Below, one piece after another: positions 1-7,864 of a DNA stretch of 64,000 nt; the stretch's first letter is position 1, and each line of letters begins with the position of its first letter. Position numbers and translations under genes: made by a program. Below the pieces are notes generated by a model. That model ran no database searches, was not told where the DNA came from, and saw only the letters and a program-made list of their open reading frames with translations. The DNA lies in NCBI RefSeq assembly GCF_001298265.1, contig NZ_LGSZ01000032.1:124001-188000 (forward strand), written 5' to 3'. This DNA comes from Allobosea vaviloviae. GTDB taxonomy: Bacteria; Pseudomonadota; Alphaproteobacteria; Rhizobiales; Beijerinckiaceae.

Positions 1-2
1 GC

Positions 3-167
3 GGATCGCAGCCGACCGAACAGGCTGCGGCGCCGGTCGCGTCAGTGGTGCCCTCAGTGCCGACCAATGTTCGCGCTCCGCTGCCGCCCCGCCGTGCCGA
101 TGGCCTGCGGACGACCTATCTCGACAAGCCTGCGGCGGCGTTCGCCAGCCAGCCGGCAATCCGCTGA
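3..167 (+). CDS. C-terminal end of an unidentified protein (5' partial)
   Basis: A reading frame is open from the left edge and ends with TGA, leaving 54 codons. The peptide is rich in Ala, Pro and Val, then has a short Arg-containing stretch and ends in FASQPAIR. This looks like the low-complexity tail of a larger, possibly envelope-associated protein. No domain is visible, so I give no function. The hairpin terminator about 80 bases downstream fits the end of a transcription unit. Confidence 0.45.
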   Translation, partial: GSQPTEQAAAPVASVVPSVPTNVRAPLPPRRADGLRTTYLDKPAAAFASQPAIR

Positions 168-248
168 GCCGGGCCGCCAGGCGCGACCCTGGCGTGATCG
201 AAATACAACATCGATCTACTTTGTCGGCTCAGTCCATTTATCAGGCGC

Positions 249-274
249 AAAAGGCCCCGCTTGCGGGGCCTTTT
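249..274 (+). terminator. Intrinsic terminator
   Basis: A 12-bp perfect stem (AAAAGGCCCCGC / GCGGGGCCTTTT) with a 2-base loop ends in TTTT. It lies after the partial gene and before the porin gene. The A-tract and T-tract flanks could let it work on both strands. Confidence 0.75.
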
Positions 275-391
275 GCTTAAATCCTGCCCATCCTGCCAAA
301 AACCTTGCCTTGCCGAAATTGGCGAGCACCCGCCTTGATTGTGGCGGAAACGCGTCGTGGCGCGTCGTTCGATTTGGCACGGAGCACATAA

Positions 392-1318
392 ATGGCTTTC
401 GATTTCATCCGTTCTTCGGTGGCTGGCCTGACCCTGTCTCTCGCGGCCTTTGCAGGCTCCGCACAGGCCGCCGATCTGCCGAGCCGCAAGGGTGCGCCGG
501 TGGCTCCGATCCCGCCGAGCATCACCTGGATCGACGCTGCCATCAGCATCAAGGGCGTCACCGACTACAATTTCCGCGGCATCTCGCAGACCGATCGCAA
601 GCCCGCGATCCAGGGTGGCGTCGAGATTCAGGTTTATGACAACCTGTTCTATTTCGGCGTCTGGGGCTCGAATGTCGATCTTGCGACCAGCCCGCCGGCT
701 GAGATCGACTTCACCGCCGGCATCCGGCCGAAATTCGGCCCCGTCGCCTTCGACTTCGGCATCATCCAGTACTACTATCCGGACGAGAAGCGCTTCATCG
801 ACTCGCTGGGCGTGACCTGGACGCCGCGCAACACCGACTTCATGGAAATCGTCGGCAAGGTCTCCTACAACTGGGAAGACAAGCTCACCGTCGGCGCCAA
901 CGTCTTCCATGCCTGGAACTGGCTCGGAACCGGCGCGGAAGGCACCTATGCCTCGGCGACCGCCAAGTACAACCTTCCCTTCCTCGAAGGCCTCTCGGTC
1001 TCCGGCGAATTTGGCCGCTACTGGCTTGGCACGACCAACACCAACATCGCCTTCCCGGTGGCGATCCGCCTGCCCGACTACAACTACTGGAACGTCGGCC
1101 TGTCCTACACCTACAAGAACCTGACGGCGGATATCCGCTATCACGACACCAATCTCTCCAAGACCCAGTGCTTCCTGCTGACCTCGGATCCGCGCGGCAT
1201 CAACCGCGGCAACGCGACCGGCAGCTTCACCTCGAACTGGTGCAATCCGACCGTGGTCGGCTCGCTCTCCTTCGACATCACCGCCAGCAGCATCGGCATC
1301 TTCGCCCCGGCGAAGTAA
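392..1318 (+). CDS. TorF family putative porin (outer-membrane protein)
   Basis: 308 aa. Residues 1-26 form a signal peptide ending in SAQA before ADLPSRKG, as in many rhizobial outer-membrane proteins. The mature part has the TorF/gcw_chp pattern: TDYNFRGISQTD near the start, then alternating aromatic beta strands (YFGVWGSNVDL, FDFGIIQYYYP, YWNVGLSYTYKNL). It should form a small outer-membrane beta-barrel, perhaps a channel; the substrate is unknown. The ATG has a GGAG ribosome site 7 bases upstream. The gene stands alone between two hairpin terminators and is probably monocistronic. Confidence 0.82.
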   Translation: MAFDFIRSSVAGLTLSLAAFAGSAQAADLPSRKGAPVAPIPPSITWIDAAISIKGVTDYNFRGISQTDRKPAIQGGVEIQVYDNLFYFGVWGSNVDLATSPPAEIDFTAGIRPKFGPVAFDFGIIQYYYPDEKRFIDSLGVTWTPRNTDFMEIVGKVSYNWEDKLTVGANVFHAWNWLGTGAEGTYASATAKYNLPFLEGLSVSGEFGRYWLGTTNTNIAFPVAIRLPDYNYWNVGLSYTYKNLTADIRYHDTNLSKTQCFLLTSDPRGINRGNATGSFTSNWCNPTVVGSLSFDITASSIGIFAPAK

Positions 1319-1342
1319 GCGCCAGAGCACGGCAGATCATCG

Positions 1343-1369
1343 AGGGCCGCTCGCAAGAGCGGCCCTTTT
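1343..1369 (+). terminator. Intrinsic terminator of the porin gene
   Basis: A 10-bp perfect stem (AGGGCCGCTC / GAGCGGCCCT) with a GCAA tetraloop is followed by T residues, 24 bases after the porin stop. The convergent MarR gene ends 11 bases further on. Confidence 0.85.
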
Positions 1370-1379
1370 GCTATGTCTG

Positions 1380-1874
1380 CTAGGCGCCAGGTTCAGTCCG
1401 GCCTTCGAGCGAGGCCGCGATCCGTCGCATCATCTCGCCGATCGAATCGCATTCGGCATCGCTCAGCACCGTCATCATTGCGTCGAGCCTGGCGACATGG
1501 AGGGCCATGGCGGTTTCCGTGAGGCCAGCGCCTTCCTCCGTTAGCCACAACCGACGGACGCGACGGTCGGTCTCGTCGCCGCGTCGTTCGATCAGGCCCC
1601 GGCGCTCCAGCTCCGGCAGGAGCATGCTCATGGCGCTGCGCCCGACCAGCAGCTTCTCGGCCAGCGCCTGCTGGGTCAGCCCCGGATGATGCGCGATATT
1701 GGCAAGCACGTCGTAATGCGCGAGCTGGATGCCCAGCGGCGCCAGCGCCTCGCCGAACACCTTCTTCCAGAGCTGATGAACGCGCGCGACCGCGATCCAG
1801 TTGCGGAAACGCGGCAGCTCCCAGGGCAGGCGGCGCCTGTCTGTCTGAGGCAAAGGCTCTTGCTTTTTGTTCAT
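1380..1874 (-). CDS. MarR family transcriptional regulator
   Basis: 164 aa. It has a winged helix-turn-helix: helices around residues 55-85 (LTQQALAEKLLVGRSAMSMLLPELERRGLIERR) and the wing DETDRRVRRLWLTEEG, a MarR hallmark. It should bind DNA as a dimer and respond to a small ligand. It is divergent from an alpha/beta hydrolase, and two matching palindromes lie over both start regions, so it probably represses itself and the hydrolase. ATG 1874 is the only plausible start. There is no usable Shine-Dalgarno in front of it and the first palindrome covers it, which suggests a leaderless or very short-leader mRNA. Confidence 0.85.
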   Translation of the reverse strand: MNKKQEPLPQTDRRRLPWELPRFRNWIAVARVHQLWKKVFGEALAPLGIQLAHYDVLANIAHHPGLTQQALAEKLLVGRSAMSMLLPELERRGLIERRGDETDRRVRRLWLTEEGAGLTETAMALHVARLDAMMTVLSDAECDSIGEMMRRIAASLEGRTEPGA

Positions 1875-1883
1875 GCCTGAACA
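1868..1883. promoter_or_regulatory. Palindromic operator 1 (probable MarR site)
   Basis: TGTTCA-TGCC-TGAACA is a perfect 6-bp inverted repeat. It spans the MarR start codon and lies in the hydrolase promoter region. Its core, GTTCATGCCTGAAC, recurs with one change 20 bp away. Confidence 0.6.
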
Positions 1884-1888
1884 TACTC

Positions 1889-1902
1889 GTTCATGGCTGA
1901 AC
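1889..1902. promoter_or_regulatory. Palindromic operator 2 (probable MarR site)
   Basis: GTTCA-TGGC-TGAAC is the second copy of the motif. Its centre is 20 bp (two helical turns) from operator 1, so two dimers would bind the same DNA face. The hydrolase ribosome site begins six bases downstream. Confidence 0.6.
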
Positions 1903-1919
1903 AAATTAGGACTTGTGCC

Positions 1920-2948
1920 ATGGCCGTTTCGTTCCTCCGCCTGCTCCGGCCCGTGGTTCGCGCCGCAGCCTGGATCGCACCTACGCTCACCGGCCGTATC
2001 GCCTTCACCGCCTTCTGCACCCCGCCGCGCTCCAAGCAGGGACCCAATCGCGCGGCTGCGGTCAAGTCCGTCGGCGCGCGCCTCGACGCGGCGACGCGCC
2101 TGTCCGTACCGTTCCCCTGCGGCTCGGTCGCAGCCCATGTCTTCGAGCCGGCCCAAGTCTTCGAGCCGGTCAATGTCTTCGAGCCCGCATCCGGCGGCGC
2201 AGACGCGCCGGCACGCAGCGTGATCCTGCTGCATGGCTGGACCGGCGAGGCCGCCTTCATGAGCGCGTTCGTGACGCCGCTGCAACGGGCCGGCTTTCGC
2301 GTCGTGGCCTTCGATCTGCCGGCGCATGGCCAATCCACCGGCGCGCAGCTCAATGTGCCGATCGGGGTCGCGAGTCTTGCAGCCGTGGCGCGAGCCTTTG
2401 CGCCGGTGCATGCCATCGTCGCCCATTCCTTCGGCGGCTCGATCGCGCTGGCGGCGCTCGCCGGCACGGTCCCGGCCCAGCCGAGGGTCGAGGCGCAGCG
2501 TCTGGCACTGCTCGGCTCGCCTGCATCGATGGCCGAGGTGGCGCGCTGGTTCGGCACGACGGTCGGCCTCGGCGAGCGCGGGCAAAGCGCGCTGGAGGCG
2601 CGCATCCATGACGTCGCCGGCGTGCCGGTGAGCGATTTCGAGGGCAAGGCGCAGCTTGCGCGCTTCGGGCGACCGACGCTGCTGCTGCATTGCCGCGACG
2701 ACAGGGAGGTGCCCTTCGCCCATGCGCAAACGCTGTCGGAAGCCGGTCCGTTCACACGGCTGGAACCGCTGCAGAAGCTCGGCCACCGCCGCATCCTGCA
2801 GTCGCGCAAGGTCGCAGCGATGGTCGCGGATTTCGTCGCGGGACGGGCCGAGGCGCCGTCAGCTCAGACCCAGCCCATCAGCTCGCGCCGCACGACCGCC
2901 TCGATCGCGTCCACACCTTCAACCGAGTCGTTCAGGCAGGGCAGATAG
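1920..2948 (+). CDS. Alpha/beta hydrolase
   Basis: 342 aa. Hydrolase landmarks are an oxyanion-hole strand VILLHGWTG, the nucleophile elbow AHSFGGS (G-x-S-x-G type) and a C-terminal acid/His region (CRDDREVPFAHA, then LGHRRIL). This is an esterase or lysophospholipase-like fold; the substrate is unknown. I chose ATG 1920 because AGGA sits 8 bases upstream; an in-frame ATG at 1893 lies inside operator 2. It is divergent from and probably controlled by the MarR regulator. The last 28 codons overlap the 3' end of convergent hemH and look low in complexity, so the natural end may have been extended by loss of a stop. Confidence 0.8.
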   Translation: MAVSFLRLLRPVVRAAAWIAPTLTGRIAFTAFCTPPRSKQGPNRAAAVKSVGARLDAATRLSVPFPCGSVAAHVFEPAQVFEPVNVFEPASGGADAPARSVILLHGWTGEAAFMSAFVTPLQRAGFRVVAFDLPAHGQSTGAQLNVPIGVASLAAVARAFAPVHAIVAHSFGGSIALAALAGTVPAQPRVEAQRLALLGSPASMAEVARWFGTTVGLGERGQSALEARIHDVAGVPVSDFEGKAQLARFGRPTLLLHCRDDREVPFAHAQTLSEAGPFTRLEPLQKLGHRRILQSRKVAAMVADFVAGRAEAPSAQTQPISSRRTTASIASTPSTESFRQGR

Positions 2949-3928
2949 GCGAATTTCTCGCCGCCGCCATGCATGAAGAATTCGCGGTTCTCGACATCGA
3001 GCTCTTCGAGCGTCTCCAGGCAATCGGCCGAGAAGCCCGGCGCGACGATCGCCAACGACTTCGTGCCGGATGCCGCCAGCGCCTTGACCGTCTCGTCGGT
3101 ATAGGGCTGCAGCCACTCGTCGGGCCCGAAGCGCGACTGGAAGGTCAGCCGGAAGCGCTCGCGGCTGAAGCCCAGTTCCTCGCGCAGCAGCCGCCAGGTC
3201 TTGGCGCAATGGCAGTGATAGGGATCGCCCTTGAGCAGATACTCCTTCGGCATGCCGTGGAAGGAGCACAGGATCACCTCCGGCTCGAAATCGAGCTTCG
3301 CCAGCGAGGCACGCATCGAGGCGGCCAGCGCTTTGATATAGGCGGGATCGTCGTGATAGGGCGGCACGACCCGCACCGCCGGCTGCCAGCGCATCGTCAT
3401 CAGCGCGCGAAAGGCCTGGTCGCAGGCGGTGGCCGAGGTCGGCGCGGCATATTGCGGATAGAGCGGCACCATCAGGATGCGGTCGCAGCCCTGGGCGAGC
3501 AGCGCTTCGAGCCGGCTCTTCACATCCGGCAGCCCGTAGCGCATCGCCCAGTCGAACACGACCCGGTCGCCCAGTTCCGGCGCCAGCCGCGCGGCGAGCT
3601 GCTCGGTCTGCGAGCGCGTGATCGTCTTGAGCGGCCCCTCGTCACGCTCCTTGTTCCAGATCGAGGCGTAGTCCTTGCCCTTCCGGCCCGGGCGCGTCGT
3701 CAGGATCACGAGATTGAGCAGCGGCCACCACAACCAGCGCGAGGTCTCGATCACGCGACGATCCGACAGGAACTCGCGCAGATAGGCCCGCATCGGCCAG
3801 TAGCTGGTGCCTTCCGGCGTGCCGAGATTCATCATCAGCACGCCGATCCGCCCGTTCCGGATCGGAGGATGATCCGCCGGCAGCGGAACGGCATATCCGG
3901 CAGCGACCGGCAGCGTCTCGGAAGTCAT
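2864..3928 (-). CDS. hemH: Ferrochelatase
   Basis: 354 aa, typical length. It inserts Fe2+ into protoporphyrin IX, the last step of protoheme synthesis, at the inner-membrane surface. Visible signatures are the N-terminal GVLMMNLGTPEG, the metal-site histidine region CSFHGMPKEYLLKGDPYHC, QSRFGPDEWLQPYT, and the GFSADCLETLEE acid region. The start at 3928 has GAGAG six bases upstream; an in-frame ATG at 3943 would add five residues. The 3' end overlaps the convergent hydrolase gene by 85 bases. Confidence 0.95.
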   Translation of the reverse strand: MTSETLPVAAGYAVPLPADHPPIRNGRIGVLMMNLGTPEGTSYWPMRAYLREFLSDRRVIETSRWLWWPLLNLVILTTRPGRKGKDYASIWNKERDEGPLKTITRSQTEQLAARLAPELGDRVVFDWAMRYGLPDVKSRLEALLAQGCDRILMVPLYPQYAAPTSATACDQAFRALMTMRWQPAVRVVPPYHDDPAYIKALAASMRASLAKLDFEPEVILCSFHGMPKEYLLKGDPYHCHCAKTWRLLREELGFSRERFRLTFQSRFGPDEWLQPYTDETVKALAASGTKSLAIVAPGFSADCLETLEELDVENREFFMHGGGEKFAYLPCLNDSVEGVDAIEAVVRRELMGWV

Positions 3929-4123
3929 GGCACGCTCTCTCATCTGACCTGTGATTTAGACGAGTTCCGGCTTTCGTCCAGTCGTGAAGCGCTTGGAAGC
4001 CAGGGGTGCGACACTGCCGAACCTGCGACCGGCCCTGCGACGCAACGGAGGCGATGGTTGCGCTGGTCAGAACGCCGGAAGCCTTGCTAGTCTGGAGGCG
4101 TTCTCAATCAGAGGCTCCACCTC

Positions 4124-5644
4124 ATGACCAAGCTGACCCGCCGCAATGCCCTGGGCGTCATCGCCGCTCCGGCTGCGCTGGCCGCGACCTCGCCGGTGGC
4201 CGTTGCCCAGACGCCGGCGCCGGCCTTCACGCTGTTGCTGGTCAACGACATCTACAAGATGAGCGACGACCGCGGCAAAGGCGGCTTTGCGCGCGCCGCC
4301 GGCATCGCCAAGGCCGAGCGCGCCAAGGGCGTGCCGCTGCTGTTCTGCCATGCCGGCGACTGCTACTCGCCTTCGCTGATGTCGGGCTTCGACCAGGGCG
4401 CCCATATCGTCGCGATGCAGAACAAGATGGGGCTCGACGTCTTCGTGCCCGGCAACCATGAATTCGACTTCGGCAAGGAAAATTATCTCAAGCTCACCGC
4501 CGCGCAGAGCTACCCGACCTTCGCCGCCAATCTGCGGGATGCCGCCGGCCAGCCCTTGCCCGGCCATAAGGATTCGCAGATCTTCGAGCTCGGCGGCTTC
4601 AAGGTCGGCGTCATCGGCACGGCCTATGACCCCACCCCCCAGATCTCCAGCCCCGGCGACCTCAAATTCTCCTCGACCATGGAGGCGCTGCGGCGCGAGG
4701 CGCGCACCCTGAAAAGCCAGGGCGCCGACATCCTCGTCGCCGTCGTTCATGCCGACCGGGCCATGGACAATGCGATCGTGCGCTCGCGCGTCGTCGACAT
4801 CGTGCTGACCGGCCACGACCATGACCTCGCCATCGCCTATGACGGCAAGGTCGTGATGGTGGAGTCCAACGAGGAGGGCAATTACGTCACCGCGATCGAC
4901 ATCGCCGTCAGCGTCCGTGGCGAGGGTGCAGCCCGCGTGGTCTCCTGGACGCCGACATTCCGCGTCAACGACAGCCGCGCCGCCACGCCCGACCCCGAGA
5001 TCGCCGCGCTGGTGAAGGGCTATGAGTCCGAACTCTCCAAGGAGCTCGACATCGACGTCGCGGTGCTCGCAGCCCCGCTCGATTCGCGCACGAGCATGAT
5101 CCGCACGCAGGAAACCGCGATCGGCAACCTGATCGCCGACGCCATCAAATCCGCAACCGGCGCGCAACTCGCCATCACCAATGCCGGCGGCATCCGCGCC
5201 AACAAGCAGTATCCCGCAGGCCACAAGCTGACCCGCCGCGACGTGCTGAGCGAATTGCCCTTCGGCAACGCCACCGTGATGGTCGAGATCACCGGCAAGG
5301 ATGTGAAGGACGCGCTCGAGAACGGGTTGCGCGATGCGCCGCAAGGCGCCGGGCGCTTCCCGGTCGTCTCCGGTCTCAAATTCGAGGCCGATCTGAAGCA
5401 GCCCCAGGGCTCGCGCGTCACCGCTGTGACGGTCGATGGCAAGCCGATCGACCCCGCCGGCAAGTACACCGTGGCGTCGAACAACTTCATGCTGGAAGGT
5501 GGCGACGGCTATACCGCGCTCGGACGCGGTAAGACCCTGATCGGCCTGACCGACGGCAAGCTGATGGCCAACGAGGTCATGGTCTATCTGCGCCGGCTCG
5601 GCACGATCGATGCCAAGGTCGAGGGCCGGGCTGTCCTGAAGTGA
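4124..5644 (+). CDS. 5'-nucleotidase / metallophosphatase, Tat-exported
   Basis: 506 aa. The N-terminus is a twin-arginine signal (TRRNALG, hydrophobic run, AVAQ), so a folded metalloenzyme is exported to the periplasm. The metallophosphatase domain runs from about residue 35 to 270: metal ligands appear in VNDIY (where many relatives have D-x-H), HAGDC, GNHEFDFG, VVHADRA and GHDHD. The C-terminal 5'-nucleotidase domain has TNAGGIR and SNNFMLEGGDGY, which bind the nucleoside. It probably hydrolyses extracellular nucleotides. Its TGA overlaps the GTG start of ung by 4 bases, so the two are cotranscribed. Confidence 0.9.
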   Translation: MTKLTRRNALGVIAAPAALAATSPVAVAQTPAPAFTLLLVNDIYKMSDDRGKGGFARAAGIAKAERAKGVPLLFCHAGDCYSPSLMSGFDQGAHIVAMQNKMGLDVFVPGNHEFDFGKENYLKLTAAQSYPTFAANLRDAAGQPLPGHKDSQIFELGGFKVGVIGTAYDPTPQISSPGDLKFSSTMEALRREARTLKSQGADILVAVVHADRAMDNAIVRSRVVDIVLTGHDHDLAIAYDGKVVMVESNEEGNYVTAIDIAVSVRGEGAARVVSWTPTFRVNDSRAATPDPEIAALVKGYESELSKELDIDVAVLAAPLDSRTSMIRTQETAIGNLIADAIKSATGAQLAITNAGGIRANKQYPAGHKLTRRDVLSELPFGNATVMVEITGKDVKDALENGLRDAPQGAGRFPVVSGLKFEADLKQPQGSRVTAVTVDGKPIDPAGKYTVASNNFMLEGGDGYTALGRGKTLIGLTDGKLMANEVMVYLRRLGTIDAKVEGRAVLK

Positions 5645-6339
5645 GCTGCCGCACCGCGCTCGCGGCCTTTCTCGCGAGCGCTGAGGCCAGGGACTGGGGC
5701 GCGCTGCCGGTTTTCCAGCCCGGCGCGCAAGCGCAGCGCGCCTGCGCCGCCGTCGATGCCGAGCGTGCGGCCGGCCATGTCGTGGCACCCGCCCCTGAGC
5801 GCGTCTTCGCCGCGCTCACGCTGACGCCGCTCGACAGCGTTCGCGTCGTCATCCTTGGCCAGGACCCCTACCCGACACCGGGTCACGCCAATGGGCTCGC
5901 CTTCTCCTATGTCGGTCCGCCTCCGCTGCCCCGCTCGCTGGTCAACATCTACCGGGAGCGCGGCGACGATCTTGGCATGGCCGCTCCGGCCGGCGGCGAC
6001 CTCACGCCATGGGCGAGGCAGGGCGTGCTGCTGCTCAACACAGCGCTGACCGTGCGCGAGGGCGCCTCCAAGGCCGGCTCGCATCTCTCGCTGGGCTGGC
6101 AGGCGGTGACCGACGCGATCATCACGGCCGTGTCGCGTGACCGGCGCCATGCCGCCTTCATCCTCTGGGGCAATCCGGCGCAGGCGAAGCGCCCGCTGAT
6201 CGACGAGGCGCACCATCTCGTGCTTGCCAGCGCCCACCCCTCGCCGCTCTCGGCCCGGCGCGGCTTCTTCGGCTCGCGCCCGTTCTCGAAGGCCAATGCG
6301 TGGCTGGAGGCGAAGGGAGAGGCGCCGATCAACTGGTGA
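5641..6339 (+). CDS. ung: Uracil-DNA glycosylase (family 1)
   Basis: 232 aa. It removes uracil from DNA to start base-excision repair. The water-activating motif is GQDPYP and the minor-groove loop is HPSPLS; NTALTVREG and LWGNPAQAK are also family 1 features. The start is GTG, overlapping the preceding TGA (GTGA), which implies translational coupling to the nucleotidase. A palindromic repeat follows immediately. Confidence 0.95.
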   Translation: MSCRTALAAFLASAEARDWGALPVFQPGAQAQRACAAVDAERAAGHVVAPAPERVFAALTLTPLDSVRVVILGQDPYPTPGHANGLAFSYVGPPPLPRSLVNIYRERGDDLGMAAPAGGDLTPWARQGVLLLNTALTVREGASKAGSHLSLGWQAVTDAIITAVSRDRRHAAFILWGNPAQAKRPLIDEAHHLVLASAHPSPLSARRGFFGSRPFSKANAWLEAKGEAPINW

Positions 6340-6344
6340 GGATC

Positions 6345-6446
6345 GTCATTCTCGGGCGAAGCGAAGCGCAGACCCGAGAATCCCAGGCCGGACGAGGCGC
6401 CGGAGACCTCTGGTCACGAGATGCTCGGGTCAAGCCCGAGCATGAC
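6345..6446. repeat. Intergenic palindromic repeat element
   Basis: The element begins GTCATTCTCGGGC and ends GCCCGAGCATGAC, so its ends are inverted, with a second internal pair (ATGCTCGGG / CCCGAGCAT). It fills nearly the whole gap between ung and the CoA-ligase gene. Five other intergenic elements in this window have similar GTCAT...ATGAC ends or palindromic design. Confidence 0.6.
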
Positions 6447-6450
6447 AGCT

Positions 6451-7683
6451 TCACCCCACCGGCCGCTCGTCGGCGATGACCTTGCCATCGTTCGGCAGCG
6501 CCCCCAGCGGCAGGATTTCGACGACGCCGCGCAGCTTGGTGATCTGCTGCAGGCTCGCTGACACCGCGTCGACGAACCCGGGAGGCTCGGCATAGATCTC
6601 CGCCCTCAGCGTCATCGTGTCGGTCTCGTCGGCGCGGCCGACGACGAGACGCAGCTTTGCAATCTCGCTGTGGCGCTTGGCGATCTCCGCGACCTGCTCG
6701 GGCCGCACGAACATGCCCTTGATCTTGGCGGTCTGGTCGGCGCGGCCGAGCCAACCCCTGATCCGGGCATTGGTGCGCCCGCAGGCGCTGAGGCCCGGCA
6801 TCAGCGCGGTGAGATCGCCAACCGCGAGCCTGATCTGGGGATGATGCGGGTCGAGATTGGTCACCACGATCTCGCCGACCTCGCCCTCGCTGACCGGATC
6901 GCCGGTGCCCGGCCGCACGATCTCGACGATCAAATTCTCGTTCAGGACCATGCCCTCGCGAGCGGAGGTCTCATAGGCGATGATGCCGAGATCGGCGGTG
7001 GCGTAGAGCTGGTAGGCATCGATGCCGCGCTCACGCACCCAGGCCTGGAGCGAGGGCGGGAAGGCCGCGCCCGAGACCACGGCCCGCTTGATGCAGGCGA
7101 TATCCACGCCGCGGCTCTCGGCGGCCTCGATCAGGATCTTCAGGAAATCCGGCGTGCCGGCATAGGCGGCCGGCCGATAGGCCGCGATCACCTCCATCTG
7201 CTGCTCGGTATTGCCCGGCCCGGCTGGAATGACGGCGCAGCCGAGCGCGCGCGCGGCCGAATCCATGATGAAGCCGCCCGGCGTCAGATGGTAGCCGAAG
7301 GTGTTGAGCACGATGTCGCCGGGCCGGAATCCGGCTGCGTATAGACCGCGCGCCGAGCCCCATGGATCGGAGCCCGTCCCTTCCGGCTCGAAGATCGGAC
7401 CGGGCGAGGTGAAGAGCCGCCCGAACGCGCCGGGCTGGCCGGGCACGAAGCCGCCGAAGGGCAGCGCCTGCTTCTGCAGGGCCGGTAACTCGGCCTTGCG
7501 CAGCACCGGCAGCGTCGAGAGTGCGTTGCGGTCGGTGATCGCGGCCGGGTCGATTCCGCCGAGATGCCGCGCATAGGCCGGCGCCTGCATCGCCGCCGAC
7601 AGCATGGCCGGCAGCCGCGCGAACAGATCCGCCTCGCGAGCGTCGGGGGAGCGGGTTTCGAGAGCGTCGTGATGCTCGGTCAT
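6451..7683 (-). CDS. PaaK-like CoA ligase (phenylacetate-CoA ligase family)
   Basis: 410 aa. Adenylate-forming enzyme of the phenylacetate-CoA ligase type: EGTGSDPWG, NTFGYHLTPGG, AGPGNTEQQ, YAGTPDFLKIL, YATADLGIIAYE and the C-terminal hinge GRADQTAKIKGMFVRPEQV. It would make an aryl- or acyl-CoA from the acid, ATP and CoA. ATG 7683 has GAGGA 8 bases upstream. It is the last gene of the minus-strand liv-type transport cluster, which suggests activation of the imported acid. The substrate cannot be read from sequence. Confidence 0.85.
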   Translation of the reverse strand: MTEHHDALETRSPDAREADLFARLPAMLSAAMQAPAYARHLGGIDPAAITDRNALSTLPVLRKAELPALQKQALPFGGFVPGQPGAFGRLFTSPGPIFEPEGTGSDPWGSARGLYAAGFRPGDIVLNTFGYHLTPGGFIMDSAARALGCAVIPAGPGNTEQQMEVIAAYRPAAYAGTPDFLKILIEAAESRGVDIACIKRAVVSGAAFPPSLQAWVRERGIDAYQLYATADLGIIAYETSAREGMVLNENLIVEIVRPGTGDPVSEGEVGEIVVTNLDPHHPQIRLAVGDLTALMPGLSACGRTNARIRGWLGRADQTAKIKGMFVRPEQVAEIAKRHSEIAKLRLVVGRADETDTMTLRAEIYAEPPGFVDAVSASLQQITKLRGVVEILPLGALPNDGKVIADERPVG

Positions 7684-7722
7684 CGGCTTCGTCCTCGGGA
7701 CATCTCGCAACCTTCATCCAGC

Positions 7723-7834
7723 GTCATCCCGGACAAGCCGCGAAGCGGCGCCGACCCGGGATCCATTCCGGAACGCAAATGGGAGAGGCTCCGGAATGGA
7801 TCCCGGGTCTCCGCTTCGCTCCGCCCGGGATGAC
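7723..7834. repeat. Long intergenic palindromic repeat
   Basis: The outer ends are GTCATCCCGG and CCCGGGATGAC. Inside, GGATCCATTCCGGA pairs with TCCGGAATGGATCC. The whole element can fold into one long hairpin between livF and the PaaK-like gene. Confidence 0.7.
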
Positions 7835-7864
7835 GGCGCGGGTGACGTCCCGGTTCGGCAGAAT

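Noticed and set aside
1380..2786. 468-codon form of the MarR gene
   Set aside because: The upstream extension is antisense to the hydrolase; MarR homology starts near ATG 1874.
2690..4090. Long plus-strand open frame (466 codons) over hemH
   Set aside because: It is antisense to ferrochelatase, whose motifs are clear; the peptide is Arg/Gly/His-rich with no domain, as expected from high-GC antisense frames.
4067..5788. 573-codon minus-strand frame over the 5'-nucleotidase
   Set aside because: Shadow of a well-supported gene on the other strand; no ribosome site or domain.
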